A stretch of DNA of 11,275 nt, taken from contig JAIRNW010000080.1 of assembly GCA_031257795.1 (NCBI GenBank), forward strand, positions 1-11,275, in the 5' to 3' direction. Numbering within the stretch: position 1 is the stretch's first letter; the number at the start of each line of letters is the position of its first letter. The stretch is from Holosporales bacterium. GTDB lineage: Bacteria; Pseudomonadota; Alphaproteobacteria; BNTO01. Below the pieces are notes generated by a model, which made no database searches, had not been told where the DNA came from, and saw nothing but the letters and a program-made list of their open reading frames with translations. Shown in pieces: positions 6,631 through 11,275 of the stretch. Made by a program: the position numbers and the translations under genes.

Positions 6631-6748
6631 AATCAGCGAAAGAGTTGTGGGCAGGAGACACGTAGCACAGGCGCAGAGCCGTACTAAACGTACTGCTCAA
6701 TCCGAGCAACGGATCGACGAACCCACAAACTTTCGGTGGCTTGGTATA
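6624..6748. repeat. Palindromic element, A type, copy 2 (complete)
   Basis: The element starts with TATACCAA and ends with TTGGTATA. The left arm (6624-6652) pairs with the right arm (6719-6748) at about 23 of 28 positions. The core (6654-6715) has a hairpin with 9-base arms, GAGCCGTAC (6676-6684) and GTACTGCTC (6690-6698), with one central mismatch. It starts with GGAGACACG and ends with CGGATCGACGAACC, as other copies do. It lies between the divergent tolC and mreD genes. Confidence 0.85.
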
Positions 6749-6889
6749 GTTAGGCGAACGGACGCGCGCCATACACTCACGCGATCTTGCATACACAAAA
6801 CCTACTTTGATGGTACCAAAAAAGGATAGCTTTTAAAGCACTTTTTTGTATAAAATCCGGCGAATCATCCAGTAAAACGTGAATATGTA

Positions 6890-7399
6890 TTGTGTATTTT
6901 TAGCAAGAAAAATATTAAATATACTTTAAAAGAAATAATTAATCAAATCTCCCCATTGATTTTATTCTTTGTTTTAGTGTCGTTGGATACTTATCTTTTG
7001 AGGGGATTAACTGCCCTATCAACTAACGTTTTTTCCGTTTTTCTTTTTTCGCTTGCCCGCGTGTCTGAGCGCAAGCCTCCTCTTCTATTGATTGTTTTGG
7101 TTGGTTTTTTGATGGATTTTTTTAATGGAACCCCGGCTGGATTTTACCCGGCAATGAATCTCATTCTCTTTCTTGTGACGCAGGAAAAACAACCTTTTCT
7201 AAAAAGGCGCAATCACTTAACTAGTTTTTTCATTCTTGCTGTTATCTTAACCGCGCAACATTGTATTAAATCTTTATTTTTGTTCTTATTGCATAAAAAT
7301 TTAGTCTTCGACCATGTGGCTGGCGAGGTGATTACAACCTACACTTGCTATTGTGTGGTTGATGCGTATTTTAGGCAAAAGGACCAGGCGAGAAGTTAA
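6890..7399 (+). CDS. mreD: MreD-like rod shape-determining membrane protein
   Basis: MreD is the small integral membrane protein of the MreBCD elongation complex. The 169-residue product has about five or six hydrophobic segments (about 21-38, 45-57, 64-78, 86-97, 110-133, 143-159). It carries the family pattern in which a helix leads into LLLIVLVGFLMDFFNGTPAGFYPAMNLILFLV (65-96), matching the MreD consensus of a D-[LF] pair followed by G-x-P-x-G. The basic C-terminus faces the cytosol. The frame has no ATG. I use the TTG at 6890, but it lacks a ribosome-binding site, so the true start is uncertain; an in-frame TAA at 6851 limits it upstream. mreB and mreC are not next to it. Its TAA overlaps that of the tssE-like gene. 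Confidence 0.7.
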   Translation: MCIFSKKNIKYTLKEIINQISPLILFFVLVSLDTYLLRGLTALSTNVFSVFLFSLARVSERKPPLLLIVLVGFLMDFFNGTPAGFYPAMNLILFLVTQEKQPFLKRRNHLTSFFILAVILTAQHCIKSLFLFLLHKNLVFDHVAGEVITTYTCYCVVDAYFRQKDQARS

Positions 7400-7851
7400 T
7401 CTCTTACTGCAATAGAAAACGAAGCCAGCTCCCTCCTGTTGCGGCAAACAATGGTTCCTGTAATTTTCAGAATCAACTCCTGTTTGTTCGTGTCAAATTT
7501 TGCAATATTGACGCGAGGAGAAAGGATTCGTGACTCGAAGAGGCGAATCATCAGCTCACACTGCCTCTCAACAAGTCCCCACGAAGAAAGATCTTCCAAA
7601 AAGATATTTGACGTTGTCGGGAAGCCCATTATTCCTGGAATTCCCGCTAAAAATGCTTCATTTGAAACTTTCGTGAGAAGAGATTGTAAGTCGTCCACGG
7701 AAAAAGATGAACGCGTTCCAAATATATCCTCCAGTTCTTTTTGTATTGATTGCAACAATTCTTGGTAGGTAAACAGCTTTTTTGTTTGACCGGATTCCTG
7801 CATCAATTGGTCAAATAAAGGTGCAGTTGCGACGAATTTTGGTTTTGGCAT
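7396..7851 (-). CDS. tssE: TssE/gp25-like baseplate protein (type VI secretion type)
   Basis: TssE is the gp25-like wedge protein of the type VI secretion baseplate, which anchors the contractile sheath. The product from ATG 7851 is 151 residues. Typical features are PLFDQLMQ near the start, LLQSIQKELEDIFGTR (32-47, matching the V-x-x-D-L-E-x-L-L-N-T-R motif), GIPGIMGF (70-77, the YGLPD position), and FESRILSPRVNI (105-116, the F-E-P-R-L...V-x-V motif), then beta strands ending in SFSIAVRD. The start is uncertain because no ribosome-binding site precedes it and the frame stays open upstream into the repeat. A TTG near 7872 with GGAG ahead of it is an alternative. It overlaps mreD tail to tail by 4 bases (TTAA). 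No other type VI gene is in the window; distant contractile systems also use gp25-like proteins. Confidence 0.72.
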   Translation of the reverse strand: MPKPKFVATAPLFDQLMQESGQTKKLFTYQELLQSIQKELEDIFGTRSSFSVDDLQSLLTKVSNEAFLAGIPGIMGFPTTSNIFLEDLSSWGLVERQCELMIRLFESRILSPRVNIAKFDTNKQELILKITGTIVCRNRRELASFSIAVRD

Positions 7852-7934
7852 ACGACAGACAGGTTCCCGAAATATCAAATTCAGGGTACTCCACCCCAAT
7901 TCCACCGCGCAAGAGACCATTTCCAGCATGGAAC

Positions 7935-8070
7935 ACTGGACCTCTTTCGAAACCTTCAAAATCAGAATTTTGGGAAGGAGACATGGAGCACAGGCGAAGA
8001 GCTGTACTCTACGTACTGCTCTTGCCGCAACGAGGTGACGAACCAGCAAACTTACGAGGACTGTGGATAG
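7935..8070. repeat. Chimeric palindromic element (B left arm, A core and right arm)
   Basis: Bases 7935-7993 equal 10525-10583 of the B element at 57 of 59 positions. After that the sequence follows the A family. The core hairpin has arms GAGCTGTAC (7999-8007) and GTACTGCTC (8013-8021), like the copy at 6676-6698. The right arm (8037-8070) matches the A right arm at 25 of 34 positions. The two ends therefore do not pair with each other. The tssE-like frame reads into it from the left. Confidence 0.8.
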
Positions 8071-8216
8071 AATGTTTTGCTGTTTATTACGCGAGCTTGC
8101 TTATAGGCGATCAATTGCACTACCGCGCACGCGCCCTCTTCACCAAAAATCTGCTTCTGAATGTTTCAAAAGAAGGCTATATTCAGTCGCAAAAAGAATT
8201 TGGGGCAAAAGCCTTA

Positions 8217-8371
8217 GAACCCGTTGACATAAGATTCGACATAATATTTAAATTGAGGATTTTCCAGGAGAAACGGAGCGCAGAAGCGGAGTGTACTAAA
8301 CGTACATGAGTTTCGAACCGGATTCGACGCAGAAAAGATCAATTTAAATCATTATGTCAACGGGTTCTTAA
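8217..8371. repeat. Palindromic element, C type (complete)
   Basis: The left arm begins GAACCCGTTGACATAA (8217-8232) and the right arm ends with its exact complement. Both then share an ATTTAAATTGA block, with GACATAA duplicated in the left arm. The core (8266-8327) contains AGGAGAAACGG, GCAGAAGCGGAG and a 5-bp hairpin, TGTAC (8292-8296) with GTACA (8302-8306), where the B element has CGTAC and GTACG. TTGACA at 8224-8229 followed by TTTAAA at 17 bases is a possible weak promoter toward ruvC. Confidence 0.85.
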
Positions 8372-8412
8372 GCAGCTTTTCTTAACCTAGTGTTGCGGTG
8401 TCTTAAAAAAAC

Positions 8413-8940
8413 GTGTTTAGCAATGTTAACGTAATGGGGGTTGATCCTGGCTTGAGGTTCACTGGCTGGGGAGTGGTGTCTCTGGATGACGGAGGGGTAA
8501 TCCGCTACATAAACCACGGCGTTATTTCGATTCCCGCAAAATTACCCATCCAGCAGCGTCTTTACAAGATATATGAAGGGATACACACTGTGTTGTGCCA
8601 AGAAAAAATCGAAGAAGTCGCCATAGAGGAGGTTTTTGTGAATAAAAATGGGCAGTCCACAATGAAGCTGTGTATGGCTAGGGGGGTGGCTATCCTGCCA
8701 TTTGGCGTGTTTGGGAAGCCAGTCTTTGAGTATGCGGCAAATCATATCAAGCGCTCTGTTTTGGGGCTGAGTGGTGGACACGCCTCAAAGGAGGTTGTGA
8801 AAAATATCCTGAAGCACATTTGTGTTGGCATTCCGGAGAGCGTTTCTTTTGGTGAGGCAAACGATGGGACGGATGCTTTAGCGATTGCTGTTTGTCACGC
8901 GCAACAACGCAAACTGAGCTCTCTGCTGGCCGAGGCGTGA
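8413..8940 (+). CDS. ruvC: Holliday junction resolvase RuvC
   Basis: RuvC cuts Holliday junctions symmetrically after RuvAB branch migration. The 175-residue product has standard length. All four metal-binding acidic residues are present: D11 in GVDPG, E72 in AIEEVF, and D151 and D154 in NDGTDALAIAVCH. The VFVNKN, KLCMARGVA and VFEYAAN stretches also match the family. The start is taken as GTG 8413 because the ATG at 8434 would remove the first beta strand before the catalytic Asp. No ribosome-binding site is visible for either. ruvA and ruvB, usually downstream, are absent. A C-type palindromic element ends 41 bases upstream. Confidence 0.93.
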   Translation: MFSNVNVMGVDPGLRFTGWGVVSLDDGGVIRYINHGVISIPAKLPIQQRLYKIYEGIHTVLCQEKIEEVAIEEVFVNKNGQSTMKLCMARGVAILPFGVFGKPVFEYAANHIKRSVLGLSGGHASKEVVKNILKHICVGIPESVSFGEANDGTDALAIAVCHAQQRKLSSLLAEA

Positions 8941-9077
8941 ACTGCAAAATCCACAGAACTTCGCGGGTTGCTACGACAAAGGCCGCAACTTTGCAGAGGC
9001 CACGAAGCTGCACGACTCGACAGTACATTTTTGTTGCATTTTGCATACTATGGTCTAACATCACCCTTGGGTTCGGT

Positions 9078-9093
9078 TTAGCGTCGTAGACGC
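9078..9093 (+). other. Small hairpin before the 9108 gene
   Basis: AGCGTC and GACGCT pair perfectly around a GTA loop, ending just before the ribosome-binding site AGAGGA of the next gene. It could tune translation, but there is no further evidence for this. Confidence 0.3.
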
Positions 9094-9107
9094 TTAGAGA
9101 GGAAAGT

Positions 9108-9461
9108 ATGCGTACTAGAAATGTTGTTACGACTACAAAAATAGTTGGGGTTTTTGGGGCTATCGGTGTTTTGTTGTGCCGCGGTTGCTTTGGGGCTCCT
9201 TCTGCACCCTACGCCACAGGGAATTTGCCGCCTGAAACAGAGCAGTTGACGCGTGGAGATACATCGACATTCAATGAGAAGGCCGATCAGTTCAGATCCG
9301 AAGAGCCGGCAACACCTATGTCCGCATGGAATATTTTCTGCGAAGGTGTCAAGAATTATCCTTATTTAGGTGGTATGGTTATCGTAACCGCAACAATGTG
9401 TTTGGTCGTTGCTATAGGTACCGTGTACAAAAAGCTCACTTCTAGCGGACACGTTGCCTGA
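9108..9461 (+). CDS. Hypothetical protein with signal peptide and C-terminal membrane helix, 117 aa
   Basis: I do not recognise this protein. The start is well supported: AGAGGA lies four bases before the ATG. Residues 1-30 look like a signal sequence (basic RTRNVVTTTK, hydrophobic IVGVFGAIGVLLC, possible cleavage at CFGA-P). The mature part is polar and rich in Pro, Thr and Glu (30-75). A single transmembrane helix (about 87-106, GGMVIVTATMCLVVAIGTVY) precedes a short basic tail, so the polar part would face the periplasm. It follows ruvC by 167 bases on the same strand. It resembles the 4185 and 11275-end proteins only in its small size and membrane anchoring. Confidence 0.6.
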   Translation: MRTRNVVTTTKIVGVFGAIGVLLCRGCFGAPSAPYATGNLPPETEQLTRGDTSTFNEKADQFRSEEPATPMSAWNIFCEGVKNYPYLGGMVIVTATMCLVVAIGTVYKKLTSSGHVA

Positions 9462-9471
9462 CTTTCTAACA

Positions 9472-9624
9472 CTAATGACACGAATCATCTGTCACCCACT
9501 TGAGAAAGCCACGCTGAGCAACGTTGGTTCTGGGTAAGATGTAGGCGGCAATACGGTAGGAGCCCAAAGCCTTGTAAACGCATGTCTCCACAGCTATAAG
9601 ATACGAGGGCCGAGAGATTTTCAA
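9472..9624 (-). CDS. Doubtful short ORF downstream of the ABC ATPase gene, 50 aa
   Basis: A 50-codon frame runs from TTG 9624 to TAG 9472, directly after the ABC gene but in another frame. It contains mixed polar and hydrophobic sequence such as YKALGSYRIAAYILPRTN and no stop. It has no ATG and no ribosome-binding site, and I cannot assign a family. It could be a remnant of a larger gene (a permease would be expected here) or chance. No RNA gene was recognised in this stretch. Confidence 0.25.
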   Translation of the reverse strand: MKISRPSYLIAVETCVYKALGSYRIAAYILPRTNVAQRGFLKWVTDDSCH

Positions 9625-9629
9625 CGCAT

Positions 9630-10367
9630 CTAACCATACGAATCACATGTTTCCTCGGCGTGCTTTAGAAAAAGTTCGTCGAAATTTTTCACGGCAAACT
9701 GCGACATAAGGCTTTTGGGCTCGCCCTCAGCAAGCACTTTCCCTTTCTCCATTAAGTGCACGTGAGTGCAGCGTTCTGCTTCGTCCATATAGGCCGTAGT
9801 CATGAGGACGGTGATTCTGTTTTTACGCACAAGATTATGCAGCAAATCCCAAAACTCCCGTCTACTAATGGGGTCAACGCCGTTCGTCGGCTCGTCAAGC
9901 AACATGACTTTTGGGTCCCTTAAAAGCGCGCAGATCAGCCCTAATTTTTTGTACATTCCGCCTGATAATTGATTTGCGGAGCGGTCTTTGAATTTGTATA
10001 GGCGCGTGAGTGACAGTAATTCTGCACTTTTTTCATCGTATTCCATATCTTTTATTTCATACATATCCTTGAAGAAGCGCATGTGCTCTTCGATCGATAA
10101 ATCTCCGTATAGGCTTTGAGTTTCCGGCATGTAGGCGATGCTGTCGCGGATTTCTTTGAATTTTGCGACGTTTCCGTTTTGAAAATACGCAATTTCTCCG
10201 GCATCACAATCCAAAAGGCCTAATAAAATACGCAACAACGTGGTTTTCCCGGCGCCCTCTGGGCCGATGATGCCGTTCACGCCTGCGGAAAAAGACATGG
10301 AGCAACCTTTTATGGCGGCAACATTGCCGAAATGTTTGAAGATGTTTTTTACTTCGATGCTAATCAA
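9630..10367 (-). CDS. ABC-2 type transporter ATP-binding protein, YbhF N-half-like
   Basis: This cytosolic ATPase would drive an ABC-2 exporter. In its 245 residues are Walker A GPEGAGKTT (35-43), the signature LSGGM (134-138), Walker B VMLLDEP (154-160) and the GVDPISRREFW segment. Sequence and order closely follow the N-terminal nucleotide-binding domain of YbhF. The Q-loop position reads MPETQ, and the switch histidine is alanine (TTAYMDEAE, A192), as expected for a non-canonical half-site. YbhF has a second, canonical domain that is missing here. The protein ends in NFDELFLKH, like the usual end of a single-domain ABC protein, so it seems complete. The start is TTG with GGA six bases ahead; no ATG is available. 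No permease gene is next to it. Confidence 0.85.
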   Translation of the reverse strand: MISIEVKNIFKHFGNVAAIKGCSMSFSAGVNGIIGPEGAGKTTLLRILLGLLDCDAGEIAYFQNGNVAKFKEIRDSIAYMPETQSLYGDLSIEEHMRFFKDMYEIKDMEYDEKSAELLSLTRLYKFKDRSANQLSGGMYKKLGLICALLRDPKVMLLDEPTNGVDPISRREFWDLLHNLVRKNRITVLMTTAYMDEAERCTHVHLMEKGKVLAEGEPKSLMSQFAVKNFDELFLKHAEETCDSYG

Positions 10368-10399
10368 TGGTGATCCGTATAGTTTGAGACTGATTGGGA

Positions 10400-10428
10400 A
10401 CTATAACACACCAATACTCTGCTACCAA
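10400..10428 (-). promoter_or_regulatory. Promoter candidate for the ABC ATPase gene
   Basis: On the minus strand TTGGTA (10423-10428) and TATAGT (10400-10405) are 17 bases apart, and the -10 is extended (TGTTATAGT). The start point would leave a leader of about 25 bases before the TTG start. It is the best promoter candidate in the window. Confidence 0.55.
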
Positions 10429-10452
10429 AAGTTTGGAGTTGCCTAAGCCCAC

Positions 10453-10481
10453 ATTTAAATCTTATGTCAACGGGTTCTTAG
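10453..10481. repeat. Solitary C-type arm upstream of the ABC gene
   Basis: Bases 10455-10481 are identical over 27 positions to 3834-3860 in inverted orientation, and match the right arm of the C element (8343-8371) with one indel. No core or second C arm is nearby. Confidence 0.75.
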
Positions 10482-10520
10482 TTTTTATTTGTTCCGTAAA
10501 ACGAGATGTAGTGCTGGCGG

Positions 10521-10677
10521 TTTAACTGGATCTCTTTCGAAACCTTCAAAATCAGAATTTTGGGAAGGAGACACGGAGCACAGAAGCGGAGCGTACTTAG
10601 ATGTACGTGAGCATTCGAGCACTGGATAGACGTACACAAAAACTGATTTTGAAGGTTTCGATAGAGATCAATTTAGA
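10521..10677. repeat. Palindromic element, B type (complete)
   Basis: The left arm (10529-10555) pairs with the right arm (10643-10669) at 26 of 27 bases, and weaker pairing extends outward. The core (10564-10632) contains GGAGACACGGAGCACAG and a 5-bp hairpin, CGTAC (10592-10596) with GTACG (10603-10607). Near-identity of the two arms suggests recent origin. It shares its left 59 bases with the chimeric element at 7935. Confidence 0.9.
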
Positions 10678-10741
10678 CTAACCATTTTCATTTGATTTGG
10701 ATTCATCTGCTGTCACTTTCCTAACACTGGATACCTGCAGG

Positions 10742-10750
10742 ATTATACCA
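10742..10750 (-). promoter_or_regulatory. Perfect extended -10 motif facing the B element
   Basis: The minus strand reads TGGTATAAT, a full consensus extended -10, but the -35 region (CGAAAA at 17 bases) is poor. Transcription would run through element B toward the ABC gene 375 bases away, or make a short RNA containing the palindrome. Confidence 0.4.
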
Positions 10751-10879
10751 GATTTCTCTAGGTTTTTTCGTGCTGGTTCGCAACGGGGCCAACGTGTTTC
10801 CTGCTCCCAACTCTTTTTGTGGCAGGGTATCCTAACCATTCTTTCTATGACTCAGGATACAAATTTGTAAAAAGTGCTA

Positions 10880-11275
10880 TCACGAACGGCAAAGAAAAAT
10901 TCTTTGTAAAACTAGAGAGGTTGTCCAGGCTACTGCTATGCCTAGAAACAAAAGTGCATTATTACAGCAACCAAACCCACTCTTAACAACACTGTGCTTT
11001 CTTCTTTTGTGATGCGTACCATGGGCCTTAGGTGAAGATGCAGGTGTGAAGTCAGGAATCACAAGATCTCCATCTGGCGAGCGGCGTAACTCAGGCTTCA
11101 ACACCCTAGGCCCCGACAGCTCCACCCTATGTCCTGGCAGCTCCACCCTAGGCCCCGGCTCAACGATTGGTCCAGGCAGGGCTGATTGTTCGCCGACCAG
11201 CTCTTTGTATTTACCAACAGTCATTGATTTTACCGCCGATACCAAGTCTTTTGGTTCACACCCAACAATTCCTGC
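10880..11275 (-). CDS. Proline-rich repeat protein with C-terminal membrane segment (5' end off the window)
   Basis: I do not recognise this protein. The frame is open to the right edge, so the start probably lies outside; internal options are TTG 11245 and ATG 11224. Its middle carries a 7-residue repeat, GPRVEL-P, GHRVEL-S, GPRV-L, preceded by a diverged unit (PGPIVE). A basic cluster, HHKRRKH, comes before a single hydrophobic segment (CCNNALLFLGIAVAWTTSLVL), and the end is LCRS. The layout suggests a soluble proline-rich arm anchored by a C-terminal helix, with the arm probably cytosolic because the basic cluster precedes the helix. No terminator follows. Confidence 0.5.
   Translation of the reverse strand, partial: AGIVGCEPKDLVSAVKSMTVGKYKELVGEQSALPGPIVEPGPRVELPGHRVELSGPRVLKPELRRSPDGDLVIPDFTPASSPKAHGTHHKRRKHSVVKSGFGCCNNALLFLGIAVAWTTSLVLQRIFLCRS
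11102..11164. repeat. Three tandem 21-base repeats in the proline-rich gene
   Basis: Units 11102-11122, 11123-11143 and 11144-11164 each begin CACCCTA. The first two share 16 or more of 21 bases; the third diverges at its end. Each encodes seven residues (pattern RVEL-PG/SG-P/H on the minus strand), so copy number could change without shifting the frame. Confidence 0.75.

Larger units (their letters stand above)
6585..6889. other. Non-coding divergent gap between tolC and mreD
   Basis: The left half is the A-type element at 6624-6748. The right half (6749-6889) is AT-rich and holds TATAAA at 6849-6854, a possible -10 box for mreD without a convincing -35. No gene is supported; short frames here run through the repeat. 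Confidence 0.6.
7852..8412. other. Non-coding gap before ruvC holding two palindromic elements
   Basis: A chimeric element (7935-8070) and a complete C element (8217-8371) fill most of the gap. The 146 bases between them (8071-8216) are open in two + strand frames, one starting with ATG at 8074 for about 51 codons. Neither encodes anything I recognise. They may be a gene remnant. Confidence 0.55.
10368..10879. other. Non-coding gap upstream of the ABC gene
   Basis: From left to right: the ABC promoter candidate, a solitary C-type arm (10453-10481), the complete B element (10521-10677), and about 200 bases (10678-10879) without a gene. The last part holds an extended -10 motif on the minus strand (10742-10750) and an imperfect GGTATCC/GGATAC inverted repeat (about 10827-10860). 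Confidence 0.6.

Noticed and set aside
6624..6748. Element A as an insertion sequence
   Set aside because: It has inverted ends but no transposase and no visible target-site duplication; at most it is a non-autonomous element.
6581..6796. 71-codon minus-strand frame over the A element
   Set aside because: It consists mostly of the palindromic element read in one frame and has no independent support.
7852..8049. 66-codon upstream extension of the tssE-like frame
   Set aside because: The first two-fifths lie in the repeat and the rest shows no gp25-like sequence; the start remains uncertain but is unlikely to be this far out.
7782..8309. 175-codon + strand frame spanning the tssE start and two elements
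   Set aside because: It overlaps tssE antisense and both repeats. A weak resemblance of its middle (RGLWIECFAVYY) to YraN starts within repeat sequence, and the following residues do not fit YraN.
9462..9629. Possible structured RNA between the 9108 gene and the ABC gene
   Set aside because: I could not find tRNA, SRP RNA, 6S RNA, RNase P RNA or tmRNA signatures on either strand.
3834..10481. CRISPR array suggested by recurring short repeats
   Set aside because: The copies are kilobases apart, inverted relative to one another, and not spaced by uniform unique spacers; no cas genes are present.

Overview
The window looks like part of the chromosome of an intracellular alphaproteobacterium of the Rickettsiales/Holosporales type; this is an inference. 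The support is: ntrX directly followed by trkA with overlapping stop and start codons (the alphaproteobacterial ntrY-ntrX-trkA order), a degenerate NtrX ATPase domain of the alphaproteobacterial kind, single housekeeping genes without their usual partners (ruvC without ruvAB, mreD without mreBC, a lone tssE-like gene), long non-coding gaps, and palindromic repeats reminiscent of the Rickettsia palindromic elements.

Layout: 1-108 end of an unidentified + strand frame; 109-431 hairpin-rich gap with a repeat element; 432-926 smpB (+); 956-2320 trkA and 2320-3813 ntrX, a minus-strand operon; 3814-4184 gap with a repeat half-arm and two hairpins; 4185-4655 small secreted/membrane protein of unknown function (+); 4791-6584 TolC-family outer-membrane protein with a polylysine tail (-), ending at a hairpin terminator; 6585-6889 gap with a palindromic element; 6890-7399 mreD-like (+); 7396-7851 TssE/gp25-like (-), overlapping mreD tail to tail; 7852-8412 gap with two elements; 8413-8940 ruvC (+); 9108-9461 small signal-peptide/membrane protein (+); 9472-9624 doubtful short ORF (-); 9630-10367 ABC ATPase resembling the N-terminal half of YbhF (-); 10368-10879 gap with a half-arm and an element; 10880-11275 proline-rich protein with 7-residue repeats and a membrane segment, cut by the right edge (-).

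The most interesting content is a family of about 125-160 bp palindromic elements. At least five copies share a roughly 65-base core that folds into a central hairpin, but they carry different terminal inverted-repeat arms (called A, B and C here). One copy (7935-8070) is a chimera: 57 of its first 59 bases match the B element, then it switches to an A-type core and an A right arm. Solitary arms lie elsewhere, one of them inside the ntrX reading frame, where it encodes part of the protein's C-terminal tail. The outer ends of the A arms carry extended -10-like motifs pointing outward, next to smpB and tolC. This suggests a modular, recombining family of non-autonomous repeats that can add peptide sequence and possibly promoters.

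The genes do not form one pathway. They cover ribosome rescue (SmpB), redox/nitrogen signalling and potassium uptake control (NtrX-TrkA), export (TolC, ABC ATPase), cell shape (MreD), a contractile secretion baseplate (TssE-like), and recombination (RuvC).
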